Shown here piece after piece: positions 22,620 to 34,234 of a stretch of DNA of 64,000 nt. The stretch is from Peromyscus leucopus (Eukaryota; Chordata; Mammalia; Rodentia; Cricetidae). How positions within the stretch are numbered: position 1 is the stretch's first letter; each line of letters opens with the position of its first letter. The notes below the pieces were generated by a model. That model searched no databases. It saw only the letters and a list, made by a program, of their open reading frames with translations, and had not been told where the DNA came from. Where the stretch lies: the NCBI RefSeq assembly GCF_004664715.2, contig NC_051063.1:117480629-117544628 (forward strand), written 5' to 3'. A program made the position numbers and the translations under genes.

Positions 22620-25600
22620 TACAGCTAATTTACACTTATGAGTGAGTACATGCCATTTTTTGTCTTTCTTGGCCTAGGTTACCTCACTCAGAATGATTTT
22701 TTCTAGTACCATCCATTTGCCTTCAAATTTCCTGGTGTCCTTGATTTTAATAGTAATACTCCATTGTGTAAATATACCACAGTTTCTTTATCCATTTGTT
22801 GGTTGAGGGACATTTAGGTTGTTTTCGGGTTCTGTCTATTACAAATAAAACTGCAGTGAACATAGTTGAGCATAGTGGTGGTATGACTGACCATCCTTTG
22901 CATATATACTCAAGAGCAGTATAGCTGGATCTTGTGGTAGGTTAATTCCCAGTTTTTTGAGAAATGGCCATGTAGTTGGAGTTTTTTTTCTGAGAACCAC
23001 CAAGCCCTGGCAGTATGACAGCCCACTTATAAAATAAGCACACAGACACTTATATTATTTACAAACTATATGGCCATGGCAGGCTTTTTGTTAACTGTTC
23101 TTATATCTTAAATTAACCCATTTTTATAAATCTATACCTTGCCACGTGTCTCGTGGCTTACCGGCATCTTCACATGCTGCTTGTCATGGCAGTGGCTGTC
23201 AGTGTCTCCCTATCATATCTATATCCTAGTTGGGCGCCATTTGTAGTTGGAGTTTTTTTTTTTTTGGGGGGGGGGTTGTCAAGACCCTGTAGTCCGACAG
23301 TCCATTTATAAAATAAACACATAGACGCTTATATTATTTACAAACTGTATGGCCATGGCAGGCTTTTTGTTAACTGTTTTTATATCTTAATTTAACTTAT
23401 TTTTATAAATCTATACCTTGTCACGTGGCTCGTGGCTCACCGGCATCTTCACATGTTGCTTGTCATGGTAGTGGCTGGCAGTGTCGCCCTATCATATCTA
23501 TATCCTATATATCTATATCATGGCCACCATGGCTTCCTAAGTGTCTGTACAAGTTTGCACTCTCACCAGCAATGAAGGAGTATTCCACTTGTTCCATATC
23601 CTCTCGAACATGAGCTGTCACTTGTGTTTTTGATCTTAGCCATTCTGACAGGTGTAAAATGGAATCTTAGAATTATTTTTATTTGCATTTCCCTGATGGC
23701 TAAGGATGTTGAACATCTCCTAAAGTGTTTGTAGGCCATCTGAGATTCCTCTGTTGAGAATTCTCTGTTTACATCTGCATCCATTTTTTAAAAAAATTAT
23801 TATTATTTGGTTTCTTGGTTATCTAATTTCTCAAGTTCTTTATATATTTTGGAGATCAGCCCTCTGTCAGACATGGGATTGTTAAAGATCTTTTCCCATT
23901 CTGTAGGTTGGTATTTTGTCCTATTGATGGTGTCCTTTGCTTTACAGAATCTTTTCAAGATCAGGCAGTCCTATTTGTTAATTATTGAGCTTAGTGCCTA
24001 TAGTATTGGTGTTCTGTTCAGGAAATTGTCTCCTGTGCCAATATGTTCTAGATTACTTCCCATTTCTCTTCAGGTTCAATATATCTGGATTTATGTTGAA
24101 GTCTTTGATCTATTTTGACTTGAATTTTGTACAGGGAGAAAAATATGGATTGATTTGCATTTTTCTATATGTTGAAATTCAAGTAGAACAGCACCATTTG
24201 TTGAAGATGTTTTCTTTCTTCAATTGTATAATTTTGAATTTCTTGTGAAAAATCAGGTGCCCATAGCTGTGTGGATTTACATTTGGGTCTTTGATTCAAT
24301 TCCATTGATTCACCTGTCTGTTTTTATGCCAGTGTCATGTTGTTTTTATTACTATAACTATGTAGTACAGCTTGAAATTGGGGAGGATGATTCCTCCTCC
24401 AGGAGGTTCTTTCAAGGTCTGTATATAATTGTATTGGGATTTTAATGGGGATTGCACTGAATCTTTAAATTACTTTTGATAAAATGGCCATTTTTACTAT
24501 GTTAATCCTACCAATCCATCAGCATGGGAGATCTTTCCATCTTCTGTTATCTTTTTCAATTTCTTTCTTCAAAGACTTTAAGGTCTTTTCATACAAGTCT
24601 TTCATTTGCTTGGTTAGAGTTACCCCAAGACTTTTATGTTATTTGAGACCATTGTAAAGGATGTTAATTCTCTGATTTTTTTCTCAGCCCGTTTATCATA
24701 TATAGGAGAGCTACTGATTTTTTTTCAAGTTAATCTTGTATTGAGATACTTTTCTAAAGGTGTTTATCAGCTGTAGGAGTTTCCTGTTAGAGTTTTTGGG
24801 GTCACTTATGTTTACTACCATATCATCTGTGAATAATTATACTTTGACTTCTTCCTTTCAAATTTTTATCCCCTTGATTTCTTTTAGTTGTCTTATTGCT
24901 CTAGCTAGAACTTCAAGTACTATATTCGGTAGATATGGAGAGAGTGGACAAGCTTGGCTTGTTCCTGATTTTAGTGGAATTGCTTTGAGTTTCTCTCCAT
25001 TTGATTTGATGTTGGCAATTAGCTTGCTGTATAATGTTTTTATTATGTTTAAATGTGTCCCCTATATCTCTGCTTTCCCCAAGACTTTTATCATGAAGGT
25101 GTGTTGGATATTGTCAAAGGCTTTTTCAGCATCTAATGAGATGATCATGTGTTTTTTTTTTCCTTCTTTCAGTTTGTTTATATGATGGAGGTGCTGAGAA
25201 GAAGGGATATTCATTTGTGTTTGGGTGAAATGTTCTATAGATGTCTGTTAAGCCCGTTTGAGTCATAACATCTGTTAGTTCCCTCATTTCTGTATTAAGT
25301 TTCTGACTGGCAGACCTGTCTAGTGGTGAGAATGGGGTGTTGAAGTCTCCCACTATTATTGTGTGAGTTTTCATGTGTGACTTAAGCTTTAGTAATGTTT
25401 GTTTTACAAATGTTTGTGCCCTTGCATTTGGGTCATGGATGTTCAGAATTGAGACTTCATCTTGATGGATTTTTCCTGTGATGAATATTAAATGTTCTCC
25501 ATCTCTTTTGATTGATTTTAGTTTGAAGTCTATTTTTGTTGGATATTAGGATAGGTACACCAGCTTGTTTCTTAGGTCCATTTGATTGAAAAAATTTTTC

Positions 25601-25795
25601 TCAACCCTTTACTCAGAGGTAATGTCTGTCTTTGAGGTTGAAGTGTGTTTCTTGCAGCAGAAGGATGGGTCCTGTGTTTGAACCCATTCTGTTAGCCTGT
25701 GTCTTTTTATAGGTGAATTGATACCATTGATATTCAGGGATATCAAATGACCAGTGATTGTTAATTCCTGTTATCTTTGGTTTTGTTAGTGGTGG
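22620..25795 (-). pseudogene. L1 ORF2 remnant (endonuclease / reverse transcriptase)
   Basis: Minus-strand frames preserve family landmarks: an N-terminal endonuclease start with LLLQETHFNLKDRHYL (near 25613-25660), the motif [12 protein letters not shown] (25126-25374), and a C-terminal piece with FHFTPVRMAKIKNTSDS (23563-23784). The pieces lie in different frames. Near 25180 the endonuclease portion jumps to a much later part of ORF2, so roughly a kilobase is missing. The plus-strand 141-codon frame at 24760 is only the shadow of this gene. Confidence 0.8.
22971..23512. repeat. 271-bp tandem duplication of an LTR-type fragment within the L1
   Basis: TGTAGTTGGAGTTTTTTTT occurs at 22971 and 23242. 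The intervening sequence (…TGGCCATGGCAGGCTTTTTG, CACCGGCATCTTCACATG…) is repeated after it with few changes. Each copy holds a fragment of the LTR family seen at 19036-19408. The first copy ends GTTGGGCGCCA, which on the minus strand reads as a tRNA-Lys-type primer site. The L1 ORF2 sequence resumes after the second copy. Confidence 0.8.
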
Positions 25796-25797
25796 TG

Positions 25798-25848
<51 letters not shown>

Positions 25849-25880
25849 TGTGTGGGTGTGCATGTGTGTGTGTGTTTCCC
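25798..25880. repeat. (GT)n microsatellite between L1 ORF1 and ORF2
   Basis: About 40 GT units with a few GG interruptions, in the short spacer between the two L1 frames. Confidence 0.95.
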
Positions 25881-25904
25881 TTCCTTGGAATTGCTGGTGT
25901 GAGG

Positions 25905-26900
25905 TTATCTATTGGCTGCAATTTTATGAGTACAGCTAACTTCCTTGGGTTGGAGTTTTCTTTCTAGTACTTTCAGTAGGGCTAGATTTGTGGATAGGTA
26001 TTGTTTAAATCTGGTTTTGTCATGGAATATCTTGTTTTCTTTGTCTATGGTGATTGAAAGTTTTTCTGGGTATAGTAGTCTGGGCTGGCATCCATGCTCT
26101 CTTAGTGTCTGCAAAGCATATGTACAGGCTTTCAGAGTCTCCACTGAGAAGTCAAGTGTTATTCTAATGGGTCTGCCTTTATATGTTACTTGGCCCTTTT
26201 CCTTTGCAGCTCTTAATATTCTTTTTTTAAAAATTCTGAATGTTTAGTGTTTTTATTTTATATGGTGAGGGAATTATTTAGGGGTCCAGTCTATTTGGTG
26301 TTCTGTGAGCTTCTTGTACTTTTATAGGCATGTCCTTCTTTAGGTTGGGATAATTTTCTTCTATGATATTGTTGAATATATTTTCTGTGCCTTTGAGCTG
26401 GAATTCTTCTTTTTCTTCTATCCCTATTATTCTTAGGTTTGGTCTTTTCATGGTGTCCTAGATTTCCTCAATGTTTTGTGTCAAAAATTTGTTAGATTTA
26501 ACATTTTCTTTAATCAATGAATCTGTTTCCTCTATCTTATCTTCAAGGCCTGAGATTCTTTCCTCCATCTCTTGCATTCTGTTGGTTATGCTTGTATCTG
26601 TAGTTCCTGTTCATTTTCTCAGATTTTCCATTTCCAAAATTCCCTTGGTTTGTGTTTTCTTTTTTGCCTCTATTTCACTTTTCAAGTCTTGAACTGTTTC
26701 CTTCACCTGTTTGACTATTTTTTCTTCGCATTTTTGACTTTCTTTAAGGTTCTTATTGATTTCTTCCAATTTTTGTTTGTTTTTTTTCCCTGTATTTATT
26801 TAAGGTAATTTTCCATTTCCCCTTTAAGGGTCTCTATCGTCTTCATAAAGTCATTTTTAAGATTGTTTTCATCTGTGTTGGGATGTTCAGGTCTTGCTGT
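25905..26900 (-). pseudogene. L1 ORF1 remnant (RNA-binding protein)
   Basis: The minus-strand frame at 25905-26144 contains LREHGCQPRLLYPEKLSITI and FHDKTRFKQYLSTN, the conserved C-terminal domain of ORF1p. Upstream (26150-26900) the minus strand still resembles the coiled-coil half, but it is broken by stops and frameshifts. Confidence 0.8.
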
Positions 26901-27245
26901 TCTAGAAACACTAGTTTCTAATGGTGCCACATTGCTCTTATGTTGTTGAATACATTCTTACACTGCTCTCTACCTATCAATTTCCCCATCTGGTACAGGT
27001 GGAGCCTGTGCTTCCGGGGTGGGGGTGTCTCTCTTCCTCTAATAGGTACAGGTGGGGCCTGTGGCTCTGGTAGTCGCTCTTCTGCCAATCTGGGACTGAG
27101 GTTGGTGGGGGAGGGGCCTGGTATGTATCCCCAGGGGCTAGGACCTAGTGGGCAGGGGTGTCTAGCTGGACTTTCAGACACTCACCTTTTCTGCCAGTTG
27201 GGTGCAGGTGGAGACTGTGGCTCAGGTGGTCACTGATGTGGTGTT
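26900..27245 (-). repeat. L1 5'-UTR segment with short GC-rich repeats
   Basis: GC-rich block with recurring GGTACAGGTGGRGCCTGTG-like units near 26993, 27046 and 27200, at the ORF1 side of the L1, where the internal promoter of rodent L1 elements lies. The minus-strand open frame (26918-27181) is compositional. Confidence 0.6.
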
Positions 27246-27566
27246 GGGGGATGTGTACCGTTAAATGAATAAAAATGTTTATCTTTAGCCACAATGGGGT
27301 TTCATGTCAATAACAGCCTTCACCTATGTATAAAGTCAATAATGAAAATTGAACAAAATTTTTTTATGACATGAAGTTTGTTCTACTGAATAAGAGGAAA
27401 ACAAATACAAAACCTTCAACAAACAAGAAAGCTGCACTCCTTTTAAAGATTTTAGCTCTATATTCCTAGTATAAGTATGTCTCTCTTCCCTGCTTCCTGC
27501 CAACTCATCCTGACATGCTGTATTCCCCAGGCTGCTAATTTGGCTGTTAAAAACATACAATGAACC

Positions 27567-27685
27567 CAAGTGCTGGGATTAAAGGCCAGCCTGGACTACA
27601 GAGTGAGTTCCAGGAAAGGTGCAAAGCTACACAGAGAAACCCTGTCTTGAACCCTCCCCCCAAAAAAAAGAAAAGAAAAAAAGAT
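27567..27685 (+). mobile_element. B1 SINE with inverted 5' segment
   Basis: Begins CAAGTGCTGGGATTAAAGG, which is B1 bases in reverse orientation, then switches to forward B1 (GCCAGCCTGGACTACAGAG...AAACCCTGTCTTGAA) and an A-rich tail. Perfect 12-bp duplications ATACAATGAACC flank it (27555-27566 and 27686-27697), so it is one insertion event. Confidence 0.8.
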
Positions 27686-28059
27686 ATACAATGAACCTTT
27701 TGAAATTAAAAAATAAAAACACCTTTTCCCCCCTATAACATATTTTGATCATATTTTTCTCCTCCCTGACTCTTGCCAGATCATCCCCACCTCTTTACCT
27801 ACCCAATTTCATGTTTTCTTTCTTTCAAAAACAAAACAAACAAGACAAAAAAATCAAGGATCTGCGAGAAGTTGAAGGAGGTAAACTATAATCAAACTAT
27901 GATATGCGAAAATTACTTAAGGAAAAAAGAAATTCGACACTAAAATAAGTACAATGATACATTCCTGGTCTGGCAGTGCTCTGGTTGTAGACACTTCTCT
28001 TCTAACCCACATATAGGCTTATTCTATTCTATCTCTTTTGTAAGATTTCTTCTTTTTTA

Positions 28060-28065
<6 letters not shown>

Positions 28066-28108
<43 letters not shown>

Positions 28109-28111
28109 TGT
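28066..28111. repeat. (CT)n(GT)n microsatellite
   Basis: About 13 CT units, then about ten GT units, adjoining the SINE on the right. Confidence 0.9.
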
Positions 28112-28262
28112 AATATGTATGTATGCTTGAAGAGACTAGAAGAGGATGTCAAATCCTATAGAGCTGATGTTACAAGCCTAACATGGGCTATGGGAATAGA
28201 ACTTTGATTCTCTAGTAGAGCAATAAGTGTTCTTAACCACTGAGTCCCCATTCCCCAATCTG
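28112..28262 (-). mobile_element. B3-type SINE, antisense
   Basis: GAAGAGACTAGAAGAGGATGTCAA...TTCTTAACCACTGAGTCCCCATTCCCC is a diverged reverse-orientation B3, ending in the complement of the tRNA-like head. Confidence 0.6.
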
Positions 28263-29384
28263 TGAAGTCTTGGGACTATCTAGAAAGAATAAGTCCTTCC
28301 TCATGAACTGAATTTAAAGAATTACATTTCAGAGAAATCCCTGGCCCTTACTTCATATCAGCTTTCCTCACTGCACCTTCCAAATAAGGCCTTCTCTGTT
28401 GGCTTGCATTCTAAGGATATGCTGTTCCTGTTTGTTTGTAACTGACATTTGGAAACATCCCCTTTCTTGTAAATTCATTTAGGACACACAATTTTTCTAT
28501 ATACACTAATTTGTACTAAATTTTTTAAAGAAAAAAATGTGAAGAATTGAGAAAAATGTTGACCAAATATAACACATCAAGATTTGATGAGTGGCATAAC
28601 CTTTCTAGTATATTCAAGTGTGCTCCATGGAAGTGACCTCCTTTGAGGTTTCAATTCCTTTTGACTTACTGTTGATGGGGAGATGGAGTGGAACAAAACA
28701 GATCCCTCACCAAGAAGTGACAGCAATCACCACCTGCTTCTCTATAGCCAAAGAAAGCAAGCGCAGGCTTTTATCACTTCATATGATCATGTTGTAACTC
28801 CAGAAGGGTAGACCAGATTTGTTGACAGGTAGGACCATTCTGCCCACACGAAGAGCAGAAGCCTTTTCCTTCTACCAATCTGCTCAACTTCATAATCTAA
28901 CTAGGATCAAAGAGAGTGCTTGCATGTACTGGCTAATAACCTGAATGAAAGAGCTGTTCACTTCAAACAAATCTAAACTTTTGCTAAGTCTAGATAAGAC
29001 ATAACCTTTTGGCAAAATACAGAAACACATTATAAATTTCTCTACCAACACATACTTTATATTGGAAATGGGCACAGTCATACACAATGGGTGTATAGAG
29101 GGACATTCTGTGATTTGCTCTACTTGACTTGATAAATGCTTTTCCATAAAAAGGATTAGCTAATCATAGGGTTGACATCAGGAGTAAATATAGTAATATA
29201 TATTAAACACAGTCCAGAGCATAGCTCTGTAGTTAATAATCAGATAATACTAGTGTTTTGTGTTATGATTACTGAAGATAGATGACAAAAATATCACTGA
29301 AAGGAAATTTAATAATCTCTGATAATTTAGCCTTTAATATAATATGACTGATATTTGGGAGAAGAACATTGAAATAATATTGTG
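28263..29384. other. Intergenic, no gene seen
   Basis: No recognisable gene or repeat. Confidence 0.4.
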
Positions 29385-29515
29385 AAGGGTGGAGAGATGG
29401 CTGTATAGTTAGGATTGTCTACATTTTGTGTAGAGGACATGGGTTTGATTCCCACCACTCATATGAAGTTCTCACAACTACCTGTATCTCTAGCTTCACA
29501 GGGTCTAAATTAATT
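29385..29515 (+). mobile_element. B2/B3 SINE, diverged
   Basis: GGTGGAGAGATGGCTGTATAG...GAGGACATGGGTTTGATTCCC...CTCATATG: the tRNA-derived head (A-box and B-box region) of a B2-class SINE. Confidence 0.7.
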
Positions 29516-29580
29516 TTAAAATATTTTGAACTGTTCCAAGTGTCCAACATTAATTCATTTTTTAAAAATTTCTAATCACA

Positions 29581-29753
29581 GCCGGGCGGTGGTGGCATAC
29601 GCCTTTAATCCCAGCACTCGGGAGGCAGAGCCAGGTGGATCTCTGTGAGTTCGAGGCCAGCCTGGACTACCAAGTGAGTTCCAGGAAAAGGTGCAAAGCT
29701 ACACAGAGAAACCCTGTCTCGAAAAACCAAAAAAAAAAAAAAAAAAAAAAAAA
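29581..29753 (+). mobile_element. B1 SINE, young, with target duplication
   Basis: Complete B1 starting GCCGGGCGGTGGTGGCATAC, with an A tail of about 26. Flanked by TTCTAATCACA at 29570-29580 and 29754-29764. Confidence 0.95.
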
Positions 29754-30125
29754 TTCTAATCACAGAAGCACAAGGATCTTATGTTCACTCTCTATATCAT
29801 GAAGCCCTAAATATAAGCAGGAAAAAAAAGCTTTGGAAATACTGGGGGAAAGAAATATTAAATTAGGATAACTGGTGCTCACACTTCTCTCACCTCCTGG
29901 CTTTTTGTGTCAGCACGACAGCACAGAAGACAGCAGGAAAAAAAATCTTGTAGTAATTCAGTGTAAGTCCAGTGTATCCATAATTTTTAATATGAGCTGT
30001 AATTCAAGATGAGGACAGTTTTGAGAGCATTACAGGAAGTTGAGATAGATTTCACAAAGCCTAATGTTACAAAACAGCTAAGAATATTCAAGAAGCCATC
30101 CTTTTTTTTTTTTTTTTTTTTTTTT

Positions 30126-30200
30126 AAATGATGTTGAGGCTGAACCCAGGGATGAACACATGTGAAGCAAGTGTCATATCACAGCTTGCTCCCAATCCCG
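30126..30200 (-). mobile_element. ID/B4-like SINE, antisense
   Basis: A T-run at 30103-30125, then GAGGCTGAACCCAGGGATG...AAGCAAGTGTCATATCACAGC, the reverse of an ID-type head with its tail at the left. Confidence 0.5.
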
Positions 30201-30227
30201 GAACCCATTTGTTTCGACTTCATGGTT

Positions 30228-30592
30228 TATATATTAGTTACTTTTCTTTTGCTGTGATAAAATACAAAGATCAAAGCAGCTTATAGAGTTTGTGAGAAGA
30301 GCTTATTTGGTTCAGAGTTCCAGAGAGATAGCAGTCCACCATGGCAGACAAGCATGGCAGCAAGCAGCAGGCCTAGCTGGCTGCAGGAGCAGGAAGTTGA
30401 GAACTCATATCTTCAAATGTAAGCATAAAGCAGAGATGCTGCACAGGAACTAGGGCTAGGTATATATTCTCAGAGACTGTCCCAGTGACATGCTTTCTCA
30501 CCTTGCTAAACAGTGCCACCTACTGGGGGCTTAGTGTTCAAATGTCTGAGGTTATGTATGGGGAGGCTTTTTCCATTAAACCACCATATTTT
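30228..30592 (+). mobile_element. Rodent medium-reiteration repeat
   Basis: TTAGTTACTTTTCTTTTGCTGTGATAAAATAC at the left, then GGTTCAGAGTTCC...GCATGGCAGCAAGCAGCAGG...AGTGCCACCTACTGG, ending ATTAAACCACCATA. Related to the internally deleted copy at 19895-20092, but with the middle retained. Confidence 0.65.
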
Positions 30593-31380
30593 ATATAGAA
30601 AAGTGATTTAAATTTTACTGTGAGGGTTTTTTTAGTGGCAATTTGTGCAACATCTTTATTATAAAATTGAAAGTAAAACACAGCTTAGTATAAAGCACAA
30701 CTAGCATGTATTTACCTTCATCAAGTGGGTAAAATACAAATTTATAATTCTATTAACTTTACAACACTACTCTTTAAATGATATCATTGAGACTACTTGA
30801 CAATATTTAAATTATTTAGCAATATGTGACTGATTTGTATTAATAGACAATATTTGATTGATTGGAGCCAAGTGATTTTTTAAGGCCTGAGTTCTTTGAG
30901 TCTTACTCTATTTATCAATCTACTGAATTTTAACAATAATTTATAGGACCTTTCACAATGTTTATTTTATACTATAGTTAATTAAATACTCTAAAAAATT
31001 AACATAGCTGTTATAAATTGAATACATTGTATTAAATATTAGGTACTTCAGATGTTTAATGGACCTACTTTACTACCTTAGATTGATTCTTAAGTGTCTA
31101 ATAAATTTAATTTATTATTATAAATAATCTTAGCTTCTTTACATATTTTAGTAGTGGTAAATATAAATATAATAAATAATTTTATTTTAAAACAAAAAAG
31201 ATGAATTGGATTACTCAATTATAGATCTTACATTAGCATCAATACTAACTAAATTCTTTGAAACAAAATACATTACAGTTTTGATATACTAAATAAGTCT
31301 TAAATTCTTAATAGTTGATGAGTTCAATTATGTAGACATTTCTATGTTTAAATTTATATATTCTGTGATTGGCTTTCTAA
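30593..31380. other. Very AT-rich intergenic block
   Basis: About 800 bases of strongly AT-rich sequence with many TAAAT/ATTTA words. No gene or named repeat seen. Confidence 0.5.
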
Positions 31381-31439
31381 ATTTGTGTGTGTGTGGGGGG
31401 GGGGTGTATGTGTCTGCATGTGCACATGTAAATGGCAGT

Positions 31440-31600
31440 CACCAATTTATTTTTTGAGGTGGTGTCTTACTGAATCTGGAGTCCATGGATTCACCTAGAC
31501 TGGCTGGGGAGCATCTCCAGGGATTCTTCTGTTTCTTCCTTCTCTAATGCCAGGACTATAGGTGCTTTATTGCTAGGCCCGGCCACTTAATTATTAACAT
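31440..31600 (-). mobile_element. Old SINE, antisense (B1/B3-like)
   Basis: TTTTTTGAGGTGGTGTCTTACTG...AGACTGGCTGGGGAGCATCTCCAGGG...GGACTATAGGTGC...CTAGGCCCGGCC follows an antisense SINE plan. A GT/G-rich stretch precedes it at 31386-31415. Confidence 0.5.
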
Positions 31601-31929
31601 TTTAAAAAATATTATTGTAGGATTGTTCTCAGGGCTTTGCAGTTGCTGAGAACGTGTTTTCACAAATATATTACAACCCTAGCCACTCAGGTTTTAAATC
31701 TTGATGTTTTTATTTGGGCTGTGCATTGGTAACAGTTGTGGAGTGGTACTTTAAGTTCAGCTGATATAATAAAAGTAATGTTACAGATATAAATAAACAA
31801 CAAATAAAAGAAGGAAAATAATATTGAGTGTAAATAACTTCTAAAAAGTAATGATCCTCAGACATATCAGAAATTTAGTTTTTCTTAATGGATAAGTATT
31901 TTTGTTCAGTCCCAGTCATGTGATATACA

Positions 31930-32095
31930 TGCTTGGGAAATGGCTAAGAGGTTAAGAATGCTTCAAGATCTTCAGAGGACCCAAGTTCATTTCCCAGGGA
32001 ATATGCTAGGAGGCTCCAAGAAGATTTAAATCATCTGGTCTCTACCAGCACCCACACAGTTATGCACATATCCCATACACATATACACAAAAAAT
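31930..32095 (+). mobile_element. B2-class SINE, diverged
   Basis: GCTTGGGAAATGGCTAAGAGGTTAAG...GGACCCAAGTTCATTTCCCAG...CAGCACCCACA, ending in ACACATATACACAAAAAATAAAAA. Confidence 0.75.
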
Positions 32096-32110
32096 AAAAA
32101 TTTTAATTAT

Positions 32111-33141
32111 AGATGTACTTTTAGTTAATGGCAAGATTTGTTTTGGTAGTAATTGTTACTGATAGGGAAAGCAGCATATAGGTTCATATTCTGATGAGAT
32201 GACAAGTCTCTTCCTGAACTGCTAGTAGAGAATTCATCTATTTGACCAACCTGCAGGACACTGTCCTGTATCAGATGAAGCATCACATCATCATTCCATT
32301 TGGTCAGATAAAATGGATCCTTAAAAGGTTGGCCTCAGTTTCTCACAAGGTGTGCTGAGTGTCATGGATGATTAGGTTCAACAATCTACTCACTGAAACC
32401 AATCAAATAAATAATTTTTTAAAAAATATAAAAGCCTTAAGAAATCATAAACTATCTCTTTGTTTCTGTAAAGCATTGTAATTATCCTCTATTTCAATGG
32501 CTATATTTGGAAGGTAAAAGATCTTTTTTATAGAGGCTTTTGAAAAACAGTGATTTTAAAGCATGATACAATATGGTTTCTTGGGCAATTTAGCAATGGT
32601 CATATTCTTAGATAACACATTCTGTCTTTGTTACTTTCTGTGGGTGATTTTATTTGGTTTTTATGTGATTTTCTGAGGAATGCTTCTACATATTCAATAA
32701 AGTGGTTACATTTTTTAAAAGTAACTTGCTTTTCCATACTATTTATTCCAGACTTTATACTCATGAAGAAGGCAAAGATCATCTGCCATGAATTCAGACT
32801 AGGGACTTTGTCCAAAACAATTCCATGTAATCTTTTAGGCTTTTGTGATTTTATCCACACATATTAGTTGTATTTCTCTGGTGTCAACATTCTTGGGGTA
32901 TTTTCCTGAATTACTAATCAGAAATGGCATTCATATCTCTACAGTCATTAAGGAGATATGGAGGTCTTATCTACTTACAGCAAACTTCAAGACAAGCAAA
33001 GAGTAAAAATTCTGAATATAGAAGTGGTAAGTCTAATATTAAAGAGCAAAGAAATGGAGCCAATGCAACTTAGACTTATCACTTTCAAGCCACATGGTAT
33101 TTTCAGCAAAGCCATAGAACTGGATGAAATTATATGCCAGA
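32111..33141. other. Intergenic, no gene seen
   Basis: Short overlapping frames on both strands near 32600-32870, with no recognisable protein. Otherwise unassigned. Confidence 0.4.
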
Positions 33142-33292
33142 ATTTTTTTTTTTTTTTAGACAGGATTTGTTCGTGAAGCCCCGACTGCCCTAGAATTAGC
33201 TCTGTAGACCAGGTTGGCCTTGAACTCACAGAGATCCACCTGCCTCTGCTTCCCAAGTGCTGGAATTAAAGTCATGTGCCATAACAGCCTGG
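33142..33292 (-). mobile_element. B1 SINE, antisense
   Basis: T-run, TAGACAGGATTTGTTCGTG..., ...GACCAGGTTGGCCTTGAACTC..., ...GTGCTGGAATTAAAGTC..., ending CAGCCTGGCC. Confidence 0.9.
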
Positions 33293-33414
33293 CCGAAAAT
33301 TATTTTTAAAATAACTTATTTCCTTTTCACAGTCTCATATGTGTATACAAATAACATACTTGGCCATATTAATCCTCCATTACCCACTCTTGTCTCTTTT
33401 GGGACCTTTTTCTC

Positions 33415-33640
33415 TACACTGCAGCAATGGACATGGTATGGCTGGGTCAAAAGACAGTTCTGCTTTTAGTAGATTTCCACAGTGGAGGACTAATTTATAT
33501 TCCAACTGTGAGTAAGAGTTCCTTTCCCCCACATTCTCGCCAGCATTTGTCATTTGTTTTCTTGAGGGGAGCCATTCTGACCAGGCTGACATGGAATCCC
33601 AATGTGACTTTGATTTCAATTCCCTAGTGTCTAAAGATGT
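33415..33640 (-). mobile_element. Old L1 ORF2 3' fragment, antisense
   Basis: The minus-strand frame contains ELSFDPAIPCPLLQC and YKLVLHCGNLLKAELSFD, close to the L1 ORF2 C-terminal FDPAIPLLGIYP region. The plus strand has the typical GTAAGAGTTCC...CTCGCCAGCATTTG string. It is diverged and truncated. Confidence 0.75.
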
Positions 33641-33863
33641 TGAATGTTGATTTTTTCCTAATATTTTTTTCCCAATCTGCTTCTGACTGATAGTACTTTT
33701 ATGTTCCAGACAATTTGAAACAGTTTCATAGTTCTCTTTGCCGATTTCAGGTTGTTTTCTAATGCCATAGCACCCTTAACATTCTGTGAGTATTCCACTG
33801 TTTACGGACTCAAGGGAGTCTTTCTGCCTTGTTTTCCTTTTTCAACAATGTTTCAAAGGACAT

Positions 33864-33864
<1 letters not shown>

Positions 33865-33909
<45 letters not shown>
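33865..33909. repeat. Poly(T) tract of 45 bases
   Basis: An uninterrupted T45 with no obvious SINE or L1 body on either side. It may be the tail of a minimal retrotransposition event or a slippage product. Confidence 0.9.
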
Positions 33910-34077
33910 CCAAATGACACAGGCATGTCTTTCTTCCAAATGACATGATTTCTTTTGCTATTTTTCAAGATTAAATTGCCACAACAACTCGATATAGTGA
34001 ATACGTTTGTGCACCATGCATACACAGCAATTTTTAATGATTAGAAATGACTACTTTTCATTCTCACATTGATTTTT

Positions 34078-34234
34078 TTTTTTTTGGTTTCTCGAGACAG
34101 GGTTTCTCTGTGTAGCTTTGCGCCTTTCCTGGAGCTCACTTGGTAGCCCAGGCTGGCCTCGAACTCACAGAGATCCGCATGGCTCTGCCTCCCGAGTGTT
34201 GGGATTAAAGTCGTGCGCCACCAACGCCCGGCTA
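34078..34234 (-). mobile_element. B1 SINE, antisense, with target duplication
   Basis: Complete antisense B1 from GGTTTCTCGAGACAGGG to CACCAACGCCCGGC. Flanked by CTCACATTGATTTTT at 34063-34077 and 34235-34249. Very close to the other young B1 copies here. Confidence 0.95.

Larger units (their letters stand above)
21690..27245 (-). mobile_element. Rearranged long LINE-1, antisense
   Basis: Read on the minus strand: a 5' UTR with proline-rich repeats (27245-26900), ORF1 remains (about 26900-25960), an intergenic (CA)n, ORF2 remains (about 25795-22620), and a 3' UTR ending in a short A-run (21699-21708 on the plus strand). It is much longer than the usual truncated copy but is disabled by frameshifts, an ORF2 deletion near 25180, a CA expansion between the ORFs and a duplicated insertion at 22971-23512. 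I see no convincing target duplication. Such an L1 makes ORF1p, an RNA-binding chaperone, and ORF2p, an endonuclease and reverse transcriptase. This copy cannot. Confidence 0.85.

Noticed and set aside
24760..25185. 141-codon plus-strand frame rich in Phe, Leu and Ser
   Set aside because: Shadow of the antisense L1 ORF2. The minus strand carries the recognisable L1 motifs.
33752..34025. Frames with long Phe or Lys runs
   Set aside because: Translations of the T45 tract.
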